From assembly GCF_963966145.1 (NCBI RefSeq), contig NC_091048.1, positions 6,634,001-6,698,000 of the forward strand: DNA of 64,000 bases, given 5' to 3'. This document shows positions 1-10,083 of the stretch, piece after piece. The translations under genes and the position numbers were made by a program. Below the pieces are notes generated by a model, which was given only the letters and a program-made list of their open reading frames with translations, ran no database searches and was not told the DNA's origin. Each line of letters begins with the position of its first letter. The stretch's first letter is position 1. The DNA comes from Tenebrio molitor (taxonomy: Eukaryota; Arthropoda; Insecta; Coleoptera; Tenebrionidae).

Positions 1-1292
1 AAGCACTTTGTTCCCTTCTCTTTGAACCTGCAATCTATTGATCTATGGCCTTTTAAACCACAATTGAAACAACGAATTTGCTTGCCTTCTTCTTTTTTAT
101 ATTTCATATCTTGCTTCTTCATTACTTCTTCTTTAATCTCCGGTTCTTTCTTAGTTTTAAACATCTTCATTGAATTTTCTCTCAACGATTCGAAAATTTG
201 AAGTTTTCTTTTAAACTCTTTTAAGTTATTAGCTCCGTAGAGAATAATTTTGTTACTCGTGTCGTCGGTGATGCCATCAATAGTATATTGGATAAGTGCA
301 TTATCTTCTACATTACCTCTTGAGGCCAGTTCTTTCATAATCAAAAAATATTCCTGAACAGTTTCTTTCTTCTGAATTTTTCTTGACGATAATATCTGAT
401 GTAAATGTGCGCTATTGAGTTGAGTTGAGAATTCAGACAACAAAGCTTCTCGCAGTTGACTCCAAGTAGAGATACCACATTCACTCTGTATATAAAGTTT
501 AGCAAGACCTTTCAAAGATTTCTTGGCGAAAATGAATTTCTGTAATCGACTCCATCTTAACAAAACGGAAGTATCTTCAAAGTCTTGAATCCATTTTTCG
601 ACAGGATACTCGTCATTACCACTAAAAGGACGAATTGAATCTTCCACATCTCTAAAACTTAACGGAAAACATGAATTGCATTTTGCATAATCGTCATCTT
701 CATCATCGTTGTGTCTGCTGCTTTCGAGGTTATTTACCCTTCTTAATCTTCTTTGATTTCTCTCTTCATCTTGGTCACCTTTGGTATTATTTTCTTTTTT
801 CTTAGAGGTTGTGACTCTTCTTTCTTTGTTACTATTTTTCTTCTTTGAAGCTATTACCACGTCATATTGCTCTGCATCGTCTTTATCGTCTTCATCATCA
901 TCTTTATCATCTTCATCGTCTTTATCATCTTCGTCATCTTTATCATCTTCGTCGTCTTCATTTACTTCATTTTTCTCCAACATGCTAAGGTTCATTAAGT
1001 GGCAGCAAATTTTTCTTGATAGCTCGTCTTCGTCACCATCATTGTCGAGACAGAGAAGATTAGTAATAGAAATCAACTCTCTTACTTGCAAAGTCTCAAC
1101 CACGTATTCTAGTTTGGTCTCAAATTCTTTAGAATTTTCGTCGAAATCGAATCCTTTGAATGTGCGCATCCTTGATCTGTTTTTTCGATCACCTTCTGAT
1201 TCGAAAATAAACATATGAAGGGCTTTAATCGACTTCACAGGAGCATTTTTAATATTGTCTCTGATAAAAGCAATTTCACCCAATGATGTCAT
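1..1292 (-). CDS. LTR-retrotransposon gag with DEK-like N-terminus (partial, runs off left edge)
   Basis: An open frame of about 430 codons starts at the ATG complementary to 1290-1292 and leaves the window without a stop. Residues about 9-95 resemble the DNA-binding (pseudo-SAP/SAP) region of the chromatin protein DEK: an F-x-G-F-x-F core (RTFKGFDFDE) follows a basic stretch, then a helix and an LxxxxLxLD...ELxxxIxxxLM segment. Residues about 105-150 are an acidic run of DDEDDK units. Residues about 205-330 have the helical pattern of Ty3/gypsy gag (KWIQDFED, LxxxLLxEF, VQEYF). A CCHC zinc knuckle (CFNCGLKGHRSIDC) lies at 30-71. Gag packages element RNA. The start is supported by the primer-binding site 117 bases upstream. 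The gag assignment is firm; the DEK similarity is my own reading by eye and needs a profile search. Confidence 0.85.
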   Translation of the reverse strand, partial: MTSLGEIAFIRDNIKNAPVKSIKALHMFIFESEGDRKNRSRMRTFKGFDFDENSKEFETKLEYVVETLQVRELISITNLLCLDNDGDEDELSRKICCHLMNLSMLEKNEVNEDDEDDKDDEDDKDDEDDKDDDEDDKDDAEQYDVVIASKKKNSNKERRVTTSKKKENNTKGDQDEERNQRRLRRVNNLESSRHNDDEDDDYAKCNSCFPLSFRDVEDSIRPFSGNDEYPVEKWIQDFEDTSVLLRWSRLQKFIFAKKSLKGLAKLYIQSECGISTWSQLREALLSEFSTQLNSAHLHQILSSRKIQKKETVQEYFLIMKELASRGNVEDNALIQYTIDGITDDTSNKIILYGANNLKEFKRKLQIFESLRENSMKMFKTKKEPEIKEEVMKKQDMKYKKEEGKQIRCFNCGLKGHRSIDCRFKEKGTKC

Positions 1293-1408
1293 TTTTTTTT
1301 TAATTTCCTCGTAACTGTCACTTGTTTTTCACTTTTCCGTAAAATAATTAGAATTCCTTTAATTTATCACCATTCTTCTTTCTACAATTCTCTGTTTATC
1401 TTGTTTCT

Positions 1409-1426
1409 ATCCCGGACGAGCCCCCA
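1409..1426 (-). other. Retroelement primer-binding site, complementary to tRNA-Pro 3' end
   Basis: On the minus strand these 18 bases read TGGGGGCTCGTCCGGGAT, identical to the classic tRNA-Pro primer-binding site of murine-leukaemia-type retroviruses. The site sits just inside an LTR edge that ends in CACA and upstream of gag, which is where minus-strand DNA synthesis is primed. Confidence 0.85.
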
Positions 1427-1431
1427 AAATT

Positions 1432-1781
1432 TGTGGGATATAGTTTAAGCAAACAAGATTTGTAACAACTTTTAATGATAAATTGTAATGTCTCTCGAAA
1501 ATACAACGTCAAAACAATAATAAACTTCTCCTCGCCCACTATCCATTTCCTACATGTATCATTTTATCTGTCAAGGATACTCCACATTTTTTTCCAAACT
1601 TCTTTCAGAATCACCCTGTAGGTTGCTTTAATTGTGCCTAACAAAATACGTCATCAAGACGTACAATACGAATAGGTATCGTTACATTTTAAAAAATGCA
1701 AGTATTCTCGATCATCCGATCTCCGTGCGCACGATTCGCGGCGAGTCCGTTTTCCACCAAAAATGATAAAAATTCGAATTG
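1432..1781 (-). mobile_element. 5' LTR of the gag element (inner edge sure, outer edge unknown)
   Basis: The inner LTR edge is at 1432: read on the minus strand the LTR ends ...CTATATCCCACA, followed by a short AATTT spacer and the primer-binding site. I could not find the outer edge, so 1781 is a placeholder. No clear promoter or polyadenylation signal on the minus strand was seen. Confidence 0.5.
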
Positions 1782-3415
1782 ATACTATAAAAGAGAGGAA
1801 CCAGTGCAGATTAGGAAAGAGGTCTTTTGTCTTGGTTGGTGGTCAGATAGGTGCCAGAGTGTGAAGGGGGCTGAAACGGCGAGTGGTTGAATGGCGAGAA
1901 AATGGTATAGAGACGTCGAGGGTCCGAAGAGGGTGAGGCTAGAAGAAGAGTCCAGGGAGTTCAAACCCAGACGCCGAGGAGCGGATTTGCGGATCCCCGA
2001 CGGAAGGTTCGCGGAGAACCCAACGCAGAGTGCGGAGTTAGATTCCACGCCCGGATTTCGTCGTCCACCGTGGGCCCGAGGAAGTCCCCAAGGAACGTCC
2101 AGGTTTCCAAAGACCTCGACCGCCCCGTGACGATCAAGGCCAGAGTGATAGAGTAAATTTTTAGTTTTCGGGAGGCGAGCGCGTCGTTTAAGGCAGAAGG
2201 TTTTTTTTTTCGGGCTTGTCTTATCGGTCTGCTGGTGACCTCGCCTGCAAACGGCAGGTCAGACCGAGAACAGTTTTTATTTTTCACTTTAGTATAATTG
2301 CATGATAACTCCTAGGATACGAAATACGTAAACATGTCCATAACAACCGGGGAATAATAACAGGGCGTAATAAGAATAAGCGGGCGTAGTGAATTCATAA
2401 CGCCCTCATCAATTCATAATTGAAAAGATGCCAATTTTTTTTTAAGAACACGTATAGTGATAAATAAAATCTTGTATGCACCATGGCGTCATCGAATGAT
2501 TACGCCCATCGAACGATATCCATCTCTCGGGCTAAAGCCCTCGAGCTGGATTCATCGTTCTCCGGGCGTAATCATCGTTGTAACGCCCTTGGTGCATAAA
2601 TAGCTATTTCGTGTTCGTTTCCTGAGATACACGACCGGGAAAGTGGTATATAACTAAATATATAAACTTTCGCGGTTATATACCTAACTTGACATCTGTC
2701 AAAGATAACCTCAAAATGTACAATAAATTAATGTTTTTTAAGACTTTGCCTAAACGAACACGAAAAATGTTATTCAATATTCGTGCGTTTTCAGATATTC
2801 GGCCTGTTTTGCAGCACTTGGCTGACGCCTCGTGTTTAAAATTTCGGCCTCATACCTGAAAAGTGATCTGACAACGCTACCATATAACTATTTTAATCTT
2901 TCTTTTAGTATTATTTATCTTTTGTGTCCTCGTCCGCCGCGCGACTTCTTTTTTCTATTCGAATTTTCCCTTTTTTTTTGGGAAGCGAGGTGAGGCCCGA
3001 GGGGACGGACGGTCCCGTCGATCGTGGGCGGCGTAAAAGATTAGGGTCGTGGACGATATCGGGCTTCGCTTTCGGTTCCCCCTTTTTTTTCTTGTTTTCG
3101 AACTCAATCTCCTTTTAAGAGTTTTTCTTTTTTTTTATCGCGGCGAGGGCACAACCCTTCAACTTGTACATACAAATTTAGTGTGAGAACCTATTTTTGG
3201 TAGAAATTTATCAGATTTGTATATGTGCAGGACTGAGTAAAATATATTTATTTCTGTTAAACGACTTGGAGTTTTCCTTTCTCCCGGTTATCACCACCCG
3301 CACCCACTCCCACATTTTTGGTTGTACTCTCGAGTCTCGAGCAGTCTCCAGTGGATCTCGACCCGAAGTGTGTCAAATCGTTATTTTGGGAAAATTTCAC
3401 CAAAAGGTAGGACAA
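1782..3415. repeat. Repeat-like sequence with GC-rich blocks, perhaps remains of a second LTR
   Basis: A TATA-like box (CTATAAAAGAG, about 1785-1795, plus strand) precedes a GC-rich block to about 2290. A second GC-rich block lies at about 2925-3060. Neither has a recognisable protein. An imperfect palindrome at 2475-2598 is listed separately. TATA plus GC-rich leader would fit the R/U5 part of a plus-strand LTR, but no primer site or paired LTR was found, so the identity is open. Confidence 0.3.
2475..2598. repeat. Imperfect 124-bp palindrome with CTCGGGCTAAAGCCCTCGAG centre
   Basis: The arms begin TATGCACC and end GGTGCATA, with inner matching blocks GATTACGCCC / GGGCGTAATC and a CG-rich tip. 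It can fold into a long hairpin. The tip resembles those of the hairpins at 46580-46678, 49884-49989 and 60259-60370. Confidence 0.6.
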
Positions 3416-3829
3416 TAATGCCCATTTGCACCGCTTAACATGTAAGCGCAGCTTATGTAAGCTTGGTTTAGAAAATAAGCTCAGTTTAGGAAAAAGCATG
3501 TTGCACCGCGTAAAGACACAACGAGCTAAGCAAAACTCAGTTTAAGGTTGCAGAAGTAGTATTTGCAACACTTCATCATGCTACTCCGTCAAGAATTAAA
3601 TGTCCCGCCAAGAAATTGTTGATTTTAACCTCAAAAAGTGGATTATGCGAGTTAGCAAATCGCGAACAATCTAATCTATAACCTGCATGTGTCCCTGTGT
3701 CATTATTATTAACTTCACCCTGTGTGGTATAGAACTTTTTGTTTTTATCCTTTGTAATCATCGTATTATAAGGTTAGTTTTGTAATTAGAGTTAATCGGT
3801 ATTTAAAATATAAAACTAGATTTTTAGTT

Positions 3830-4842
3830 ATGGAACCTGAAGCAAAGAGAAAGCGTTCCAGCAATTTCACACCAAATGAAAAAAGCGTACTCTACGCCAT
3901 TGTGAGCCAGTACAAACACATTATCGAAAATAAAGGCACCGATGCTGTAACAACTAACGAAAAAAACGAAACTTGGGAGAACATAGCAGCCAAGTTCAAC
4001 GCAAAGTGTCCTAGCACAAATTTCCGATCGGCGGCATCGCTACGAAAGTGTTACGAAAACGCTAAAAAAGCAGCACGCAAGTCAGCTGCGGAAGATAGGA
4101 AGCAAACATATTTAACAGGTGGTGGATGCAAGACAATTTCTGTTGATAAAAACGAAGAGTTATTACTTTCCGTAATGAATAACAAAACTGTACATGGCTT
4201 ACAGAACCCTTTCGATAATGACCATGTCATTGATGAGGAATCTGATCCATCAGAGGTAATGAATATTTTTTTATTTAAGCATAAATATTGTTAGGAAAAC
4301 ATTTTTAGGAAGAAAAAATTGCATCAAATGGTGTAAAAGAGAGTATCATTCTTGAAATATGCCCTGACAGCCCTCAAGCAGGTTGCAATGACTGGGGAAA
4401 ATACTCAGCTAAAGATTTCAGCAAGGAGATCAGCGAAGCATTGCAATTTGAAAGAGAGCAGGGCAAGCAAAGGCGACTATCCTTGCAACCGTCAAATGGA
4501 ATACCGTCGACTTCACAGACACAATTAAAGGTAGGGTTCAGATGAATGTGAATGTGGCATAAATAAGTACTAAAGATTATGTTATAGACCACCGTGCAAA
4601 TCACACCGTCAAGTCAGGATATGTCTATCAACAACAGACGTCGTCGACCATATATTGCACCACTCACCTCATCTGCTGTTGCTGAAAAATATGAACAGCT
4701 ACTTCAGAAAAGAGTATTAATCGCGGACCTAGAGTACAATAGGTTATTAAAATTGCAAGAATTTGAACAAGAAGAACAAAAGTTAAAATTATTACTGTTA
4801 AAACTAGAAGTTGAAAAAAAGAAGGCGGAAATATTGCAGTAA
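3830..4842 (+). CDS. Harbinger Myb/SANT-like accessory DNA-binding protein
   Basis: Three exons are inferred (3830-4255, 4309-4530, 4588-4842) with GT/AG sites and phase-0 joins, giving 300 residues. Residues about 10-85 form a Myb/SANT-like trihelix (NFTPNEKSVLYAIVSQYK, NETWENIAAKFNA, SLRKCYENAKKAARK) as in the second protein of Harbinger elements, which binds the transposon ends and carries the transposase to the nucleus. The C-terminal 60 residues are a Glu/Lys/Leu-rich predicted coiled coil (YEQLLQKRVLIADLEYNRLL) that could mediate pairing. The second and third exons lie outside the first open frame, but the joined frame reaches a normal stop. It converges on the transposase gene with 60 bp between stops. 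Confidence 0.85.
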
Positions 4843-4902
4843 AATGTATGTATTTTCTTCTGAAATATACAATTATATGGTAATTTACAAATAAAAACAA
4901 CT

Positions 4903-5991
4903 CTAGATTTGACTAAAATAATTATTGATAAAATTGGTTCTGGTGTCACTTATGAGAAAATCATTATTAGCTTCTGCAACTGTAGGTATTTGTCCATCGT
5001 TAATTAAAATTTGCAACTCATGTGCATTAATATCCTCAGGTATAGGAGGGATATCTTCATTCATTTGGATAGCAATATTTTGTAACACGGCTGTGGCCAC
5101 AATGATGCTTAAGATTGTATTTTGTTTTAACCTCATTCCATATGCTAAGACAGGAAATCGTCTTTTCCAGTTGCCATATGACCGCTCTACAGTGTTTCTA
5201 GTGCGAATGTGAGATTCATTATACAGTTGTTGTCCTCTATTTCTTGGTGCTGCCAATGGAGTTAAAAAATAAGAACGAATAGGGTATCCACCATCTCCTA
5301 ACAAAATATGATTGTCAAATTCGTTGTTTTCAAATCGTGCCCTAATTCTACTGTTATTGAATATAGTAGAATCATGAGATGATCCAGGCCAGCGAGCTAC
5401 GATGTCTAATATTTCTAGTTTTGCATTGCAAATTGTTTGCACATTGATAGAAAAATACCCTTTGCGATTCCTGAAGATTTCGGCGTCTCGACCACCTAGC
5501 GACTGTATTCGTATATGAGTGCAATCTATGGCACCCAGGACTCTGGGAAAGCGTGCAATTTCAAAAAAATCATTCTGAACTTCAGCTCTTTCTTGATCAG
5601 TCTGGGGCATTTTTATAAAATTTGGGGCCAACCGAGCTAAAGCTGCCGACACTTTTGCCACACAACGGGATGCTGTTGATAGGTGAATTCCCATAAAATC
5701 CGCTACTAATTGAAGATGTCCAGCTGATGCATATAATCGTAAAGTTGTCAACAGTTGATTTATAGGAGATAAACTCTCATTTATGTTGGTTGGGTACTCC
5801 AGCTCATGTTCAATTAAAGTCAAAACATGAAGAACGGTAGCTTTTTTCAAACGAAATCTTCTAAAAAAACCTAATTCATCCATTTCGTGAAAATAATCTG
5901 CACGAACGTAATGCCTTCGAGGAAAGCCATACTCTATAATTTCCCAAATATCTACATCGTCTTCAAATATATCGACAAGATCAATATCCAT
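4903..5991 (-). CDS. PIF/Harbinger DDE transposase (HARBI1-like)
   Basis: This intact single-exon frame of 362 residues belongs to the DDE_Tnp_4 / HARBI1 family, which cuts and pastes the element. The catalytic triad is visible as D156 (AIDCTHI), D233 (LLGDGGYP) and E269 (NTVERSYGNWK), with the family SSHDSTIF motif at about 204-211. A helix-turn-helix-like segment (GHLQLVADFMGIHLSTASRC) lies at 91-110. The length is normal for HARBI1-like proteins. The ATG is 8 bases after an AT-rich stretch and no upstream in-frame ATG is better. No broken motif was seen. Confidence 0.95.
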   Translation of the reverse strand: MDIDLVDIFEDDVDIWEIIEYGFPRRHYVRADYFHEMDELGFFRRFRLKKATVLHVLTLIEHELEYPTNINESLSPINQLLTTLRLYASAGHLQLVADFMGIHLSTASRCVAKVSAALARLAPNFIKMPQTDQERAEVQNDFFEIARFPRVLGAIDCTHIRIQSLGGRDAEIFRNRKGYFSINVQTICNAKLEILDIVARWPGSSHDSTIFNNSRIRARFENNEFDNHILLGDGGYPIRSYFLTPLAAPRNRGQQLYNESHIRTRNTVERSYGNWKRRFPVLAYGMRLKQNTILSIIVATAVLQNIAIQMNEDIPPIPEDINAHELQILINDGQIPTVAEANNDFLISDTRTNFINNYFSQI

Positions 5992-6230
5992 ATTTTTTAT
6001 TTAATATTTTATGCGGACAGAACAATTTCACTTAATTATGTGAGGTTGAAATGTTCCAAAGCTCAGCTTAACTTTCCTAAGCCTCCGATTTTCTAGGCTT
6101 AAATAAAATTAATTTTAAACTTGGTTTAGCTTACGGTGCAAGAAGGCCGTCATGTTTAAGTGACGTTTAAGACTAAAGCTTGGCTTATGCAAGACGGTGC
6201 AAATGGGCATAAATAACGTAACAGTACGTA

Positions 6231-6346
6231 CAGTCGATGGACAAATAAAACTGGGACAAAAATGACAATCACATACCTAAGTCAAATTTTACAAATTTGC
6301 ATCGTTTAATTACGGCTTTATCACAAATAGGTTAACTTTGGTATGA
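6231..6346. mobile_element. Truncated Tc1/mariner-type MITE
   Basis: It starts after a TA with CAGTCGATGGACAAATAAAA and matches, in reverse orientation, most of the complete copy at 57337-57545. The other terminal repeat is missing, so it is a broken copy. It begins 20 bp from the Harbinger right end. Confidence 0.8.
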
Positions 6347-6584
6347 TATAGGTACAGGGTGTTTTCGAAGTTGAGGCGTTCCTTGTAACACGAGGTACTA
6401 TACATTATTCTTAAGAATTTTAGCCTAAAAAGTAAAATGTCTGTATTAACGGAGACAATTGATTGTATATTTTTATTGTTTTCTAAAATTTTGAGTCTGG
6501 TCCTGTCTATTTCTCCGCTGTACTGTACTGACGTGGCCCAGGATGGTGTCTTTCTGGAAATCGCTCTGCGTACTCTCTGGACGC

Positions 6585-7197
6585 CAGGGTTGGCATGTTT
6601 AAAACATTATGTTTTAATCTACAGTTTAAAACAGTGTTTTAAACATGTTGTATAAAAAACACACGTTTGTTTAAAACTGTTTAAAACACGTTTTAAACAT
6701 GTTTTTTAATCCATGTGTTTTAAAACAAAAAAAAGACAAGAATTCAACTTTTTTTAGTCACGTTCATTTATTCAGATTATTCACATTTCCAATACAAATT
6801 GGACTTTTTTTGGTGTGAGTGGTCCAGTTTAAAACGCTCGTATCACTCGCGTTTTAAAGGTCCATGAGTACAAAAAAAAAAAAACAATTTACACACGAAC
6901 TCGTTAAATAAACTACTATTATACCACTAGAGATAACACGAGAAAATAATAAGAAATCTAAATTTCGGTAATTTCGCAGTTTGCATTGCAATATAACTGC
7001 GCAGTGCGCATGCCCAGTGGTCGAGCGTAAAAGTACAGCAACATAATAAAGATTTCGACCGGTTTAATGCTGTTTTATTCGTGTTTAAAATTGGTTTAAA
7101 ACATGTTTTTTTTAACCAAGTTTAAACCATGTTTTAAACAAAAAAAAAACTGTATGTTTTGTTTTAAATAAAAAAAACATGTTTTTTGCCAACCCTG
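6585..7197. mobile_element. hAT-type MITE with TTTAAAACATG-rich ends
   Basis: The ends are CAGGGTTGGCA (6585-6595) and TGCCAACCCTG (7187-7197), the CAGGGTTG-type termini common in hAT elements. Sub-terminal sequence on both sides is built from repeats of GTTTTAAACATGTTTT. No coding sequence and no exact 8-bp target duplication was found. A degenerate copy of the foldback family lies inside at about 6800-6920. Confidence 0.65.
6800..6920. repeat. Foldback family copy 1 (partial)
   Basis: It contains the family centre GTTTAAAACGCTCG...CGCGTTTTAAAGG and the right arm ending ACACACGAACTCGTTAAATA, then AACTACTATT. The left arm is degenerate. Other copies are at 31325, 47906, 56743 and 57038. Confidence 0.7.
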
Positions 7198-7503
7198 ATT
7201 GACACTCTGTCATAAAAATTTGGCGGGGTTTGGACAGAGAATTCATAGTGATTCAGGGCTACCACCCCAAATTTCAAACGAATTCAAACCAAATTCAAGG
7301 ACTTTACTACCCAAACCGTCATTTAGTCGTGTTCATAACGACCCAATGCTTTTCTTAGGGACCTGTCATTTCGTGTCGCTACTAGTTATACTATGGTAGA
7401 AGTCAGTAGCCTATCATAACAGCGGTTGACGCAATTGGTTTTCTACCAGTGGTGGCGCTGGCGATACATGAATAATATTAAGATGAGTAAGCTCAAAGGT
7501 GGC

Positions 7504-8309
7504 ATGGTTTGTACGGCAAAAAAGTGTGAAAACAAAGCCTACAACTGTAATTTGGCTTTCTTCACTTTTCTTTTTACACGGAGGCTTAACCAAGATGTTT
7601 TGGAAATTTTCTTTGGTGCAATTCGTCAACAAAATGGTAACTGTGTCAATCCGACTGCGATTCAATTTCAAAGATCATTCAAAAAACTTTTATGCGTTAA
7701 ACTGTTTCATCCGGGTACCGAGAATTGTGAGAGCGATACGGATAGCATGTTGTTAAAATTAAATGATATAAATGAAAATGTTACAGAAGAAGCTGCTACA
7801 ATTCCATTACCTTATAATGAAGCAATTATTGATTGTGATTATCAAACAAGTGATATTTTACAAAAAAAATTTGAGCGCTATGTGTGTGGTTATCTGATCA
7901 GGAAATGCTTACGTGTTCACACTTGTTCTGTTTGCGTGGACTATATAGCAACAGCGTCAAAGATTTAGACGACACAACTTTGTTTTGTTATTTTAAAGCA
8001 TATGAAAATGCGGAAATGAGCACTTTCGGAAATCTAATGATGCCAGCGGATAATTTTGTATCATATATTTCAAAACTGCACATAGTTTTCCAAACCCACT
8101 TTGAACAGCTGAGCATCTATCCAAATATTTTGAAACAATTTATGCAGTTAAGTGAAAACATTTCCTTTCAACATCCTTGTGCAAATTTTCCTCACTCTTA
8201 CGTTGCAAAATTATATTTTAGATTGAGAATATTTTATACATTGAAACGTATTAACAGAAATTTGAAATGTCCAAATAAAAACAAATTGATTATTTGGAAA
8301 CACGAATAA
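7504..8309 (+). pseudogene. P-element/THAP9-type transposase, internally deleted and frameshifted
   Basis: The frame from ATG 7504 begins like a THAP zinc-finger domain (MVCTAKKCENKAYNC...FFTFLF: C-x4-C, then the aromatic pair) and jumps, at about 7595, straight into the C-terminal catalytic part of P-type transposases (RRLNQDVLEIFFGAIRQQNG, CVNPTAIQFQRSFKKLL). Most of the protein, including the catalytic centre upstream, is missing. A frameshift near 7935-7965 moves the reading frame; the second frame (SHLFCLRGLYSN... to 8309) continues the same protein. It is therefore a non-autonomous, decayed copy, laid out like the KP deletion derivatives of Drosophila. No 31-bp P-type terminal repeats could be picked out. 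Confidence 0.8.
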
Positions 8310-8344
8310 TAGTATATGCTACGTGAATAGCGTGAACAATAATA

Positions 8345-8482
8345 ATTGAAGTTGATTGTGAATAATTGTGATTCATACGTGTGTTCTTCAATAAAAAAAA
8401 TATTTTTTTTTTTAAATAATAAAAAAAAATATTTTTTTTATTGAAGTTGATTGTGAATAATTGTGATTCATACGTGTGTTCT
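8345..8482. repeat. 43-bp direct repeat flanking an A/T palindrome
   Basis: Identical 43-bp units start with ATTGAAGTTGATTGTGAATA at 8345-8387 and 8440-8482. Between them is an A/T-only palindrome (runs of A, T and ATATTTTTTT). Confidence 0.85.
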
Positions 8483-8926
8483 ACAATTTATTGTTGTAGG
8501 ATTTAAAATATTTAGAGAAATGAAAGTTGAAATATTTTATAACAATAAAATTATTCCTGCAGCAAAATTTTCACGGATATCAATTGATTAATTAATTTTT
8601 ATTAAAGATCAGTTAAATTTACCTTGGGTCCGTCGTTCCCAATATTCAATGGAAATGTTTTTATGGGCACCATCTCTTATTTTCAATTTCCCGGTTGATA
8701 TAATAATTTAAGAAATTCAAAAGTGTTAACTGTTCCTAATACAGAGTATCTACGCAGAATGAAAGTCCACTTTTTTTTTCTAAAAATGAAGATAATGGGC
8801 CGTATCACGACACCCTTATTAAATTTAGTCATGACTCTAATTACGATGGTGACGCATTCATCTCTTTCTAGCACTATATCATTTTATGTTTATTTTAATC
8901 ATAACTTTAGTTGCTACATTTATAAA
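8483..8926. other. Unassigned AT-rich spacer
   Basis: I see no gene or repeat structure here; short open frames on both strands have no recognisable motifs. Confidence 0.5.
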
Positions 8927-9098
8927 GGGTGTTTTTTTAAATTTGGCGTCGAAGTAGGCGTTGGAGAGTCGATTGAGAGCGCACCACTCGTGTAAATGCG
9001 TAAGATTTGAACAGCTGATCCGTGTTCCGTAACCTGTATAGTGCGTTCACAATCGACAATTCAACGCCTACTTCGACGCCAAATTTAAAAAAACACCC
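8927..9098. mobile_element. MITE with perfect 37-bp terminal inverted repeats
   Basis: GGGTGTTTTTTTAAATTTGG begins the left arm (8927-8963) and the right arm (9062-9098) is its exact complement. The 172-bp element has no coding capacity. The perfect arms suggest recent mobility. Confidence 0.9.
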
Positions 9099-9376
9099 GT
9101 TATACCCCGTTATGTAAGCATCTACAGATAATTTACAAATTATGATTCAAAATCTTATTGGAATTTTAACAAACATTGGCTTCCGCATTATTGAACCGAA
9201 GTTGTTATAAACGGACAGAAAATTGATGAAATTTCACACAATTCCTGGTTTTATTTTTAATTCAATTTTAATGGAGATAGGGCTATTGGCGAGGCCTCCA
9301 TAAGAGCCAACGCATCAATTAGGGTACCTCTGAGGTGATGTGGAAAACCCTTGTGAACTTATTTTATCATAATTAT

Positions 9377-9644
9377 GTACCGAGTGACTATAAATGATCG
9401 AAAATTATTTTGTTATGTTGGTGACACATTTGAAATCTTTAGTTGGCAACGTCGTTGGCATGACACACGCAATTTTTAAAATTGAAACAAACGTCAAAAA
9501 AATTAAATCGACAATGTACTTCGTGACTTAACCTAACCTAAATAGAAATGATTGACAGATGATCCAGGAGAAGACTTACACTACCAACTGTATCAGTGTT
9601 GCCAATCCACTATTTTCCTTCAATCATTTATAGTCGCTCGGTAC
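9377..9644. mobile_element. MITE with about 30-bp inverted ends (GTACCGAGYGACTATAAATG)
   Basis: The left end GTACCGAGTGACTATAAATG and the complement of the right end (GTACCGAGCGACTATAAATG) differ by one base; the similarity continues for about 30 bp. The interior is non-coding. Confidence 0.8.
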
Positions 9645-9847
9645 TTTTCGCACAAATAACTCAAAACAATTTATGCGAGTCCGGACCTGAACCTCGGGCT
9701 CACATGTTGTAAATGCGGACCTGATATTCTACGCTGGCCGCTGGCTGACATAGATCAAAGACGATTTTGCCGACTTTGCCTTCTGATTGTTTCTATTCTG
9801 TGGTTTGGATAGCTGCAGGGTGGTCAACGAAGTACATTGAAAAGTAC

Positions 9848-10083
9848 TACGGGGTGATCAAGAATGAGTGAATCTGTTGGTAACAATGAAATTTGGCAAA
9901 CTTGAAATTTACCATGAAAGGTTCATATTTGTAATAACATAAACATAACTGACATAATCAAAAATGTTTTTAATGTCGTCTCAAGTTAAAAAATCCGATC
10001 AGTGGCAATTACGAAACAAAAAACACCAATACTTTTCAATTGTTTCATTGCCAACAGACTCAGTCATTGTTGATCACGCTGTA
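9848..10083. mobile_element. Tc1/mariner-type MITE with about 40-bp inverted ends
   Basis: Left end TACGGGGTGATCAAGAATGA and right end (complement TACAGCGTGATCAACAATGA) pair imperfectly over about 40 bp, including CTGTTGGYAA. TA stands at each end. It is non-coding. Confidence 0.75.

Larger units (their letters stand above)
3419..6209. mobile_element. Complete PIF/Harbinger DNA transposon
   Basis: The element has perfect 15-bp terminal inverted repeats (TGCCCATTTGCACCG at 3419-3433 and its complement at 6195-6209) and is flanked by the TAA target duplication (3416-3418 and 6210-6212) expected of PIF/Harbinger. It carries the two genes the superfamily needs, a Myb/SANT-like accessory protein (plus strand) and a DDE transposase (minus strand), arranged convergently. 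Both frames are open, so this copy may be recent or still active. It is 2791 bp long. Confidence 0.95.

Noticed and set aside
781..1218. Serine-rich open frame on the plus strand
   Set aside because: It is the antisense of the acidic DDEDDK tract of gag and starts at a non-ATG codon.
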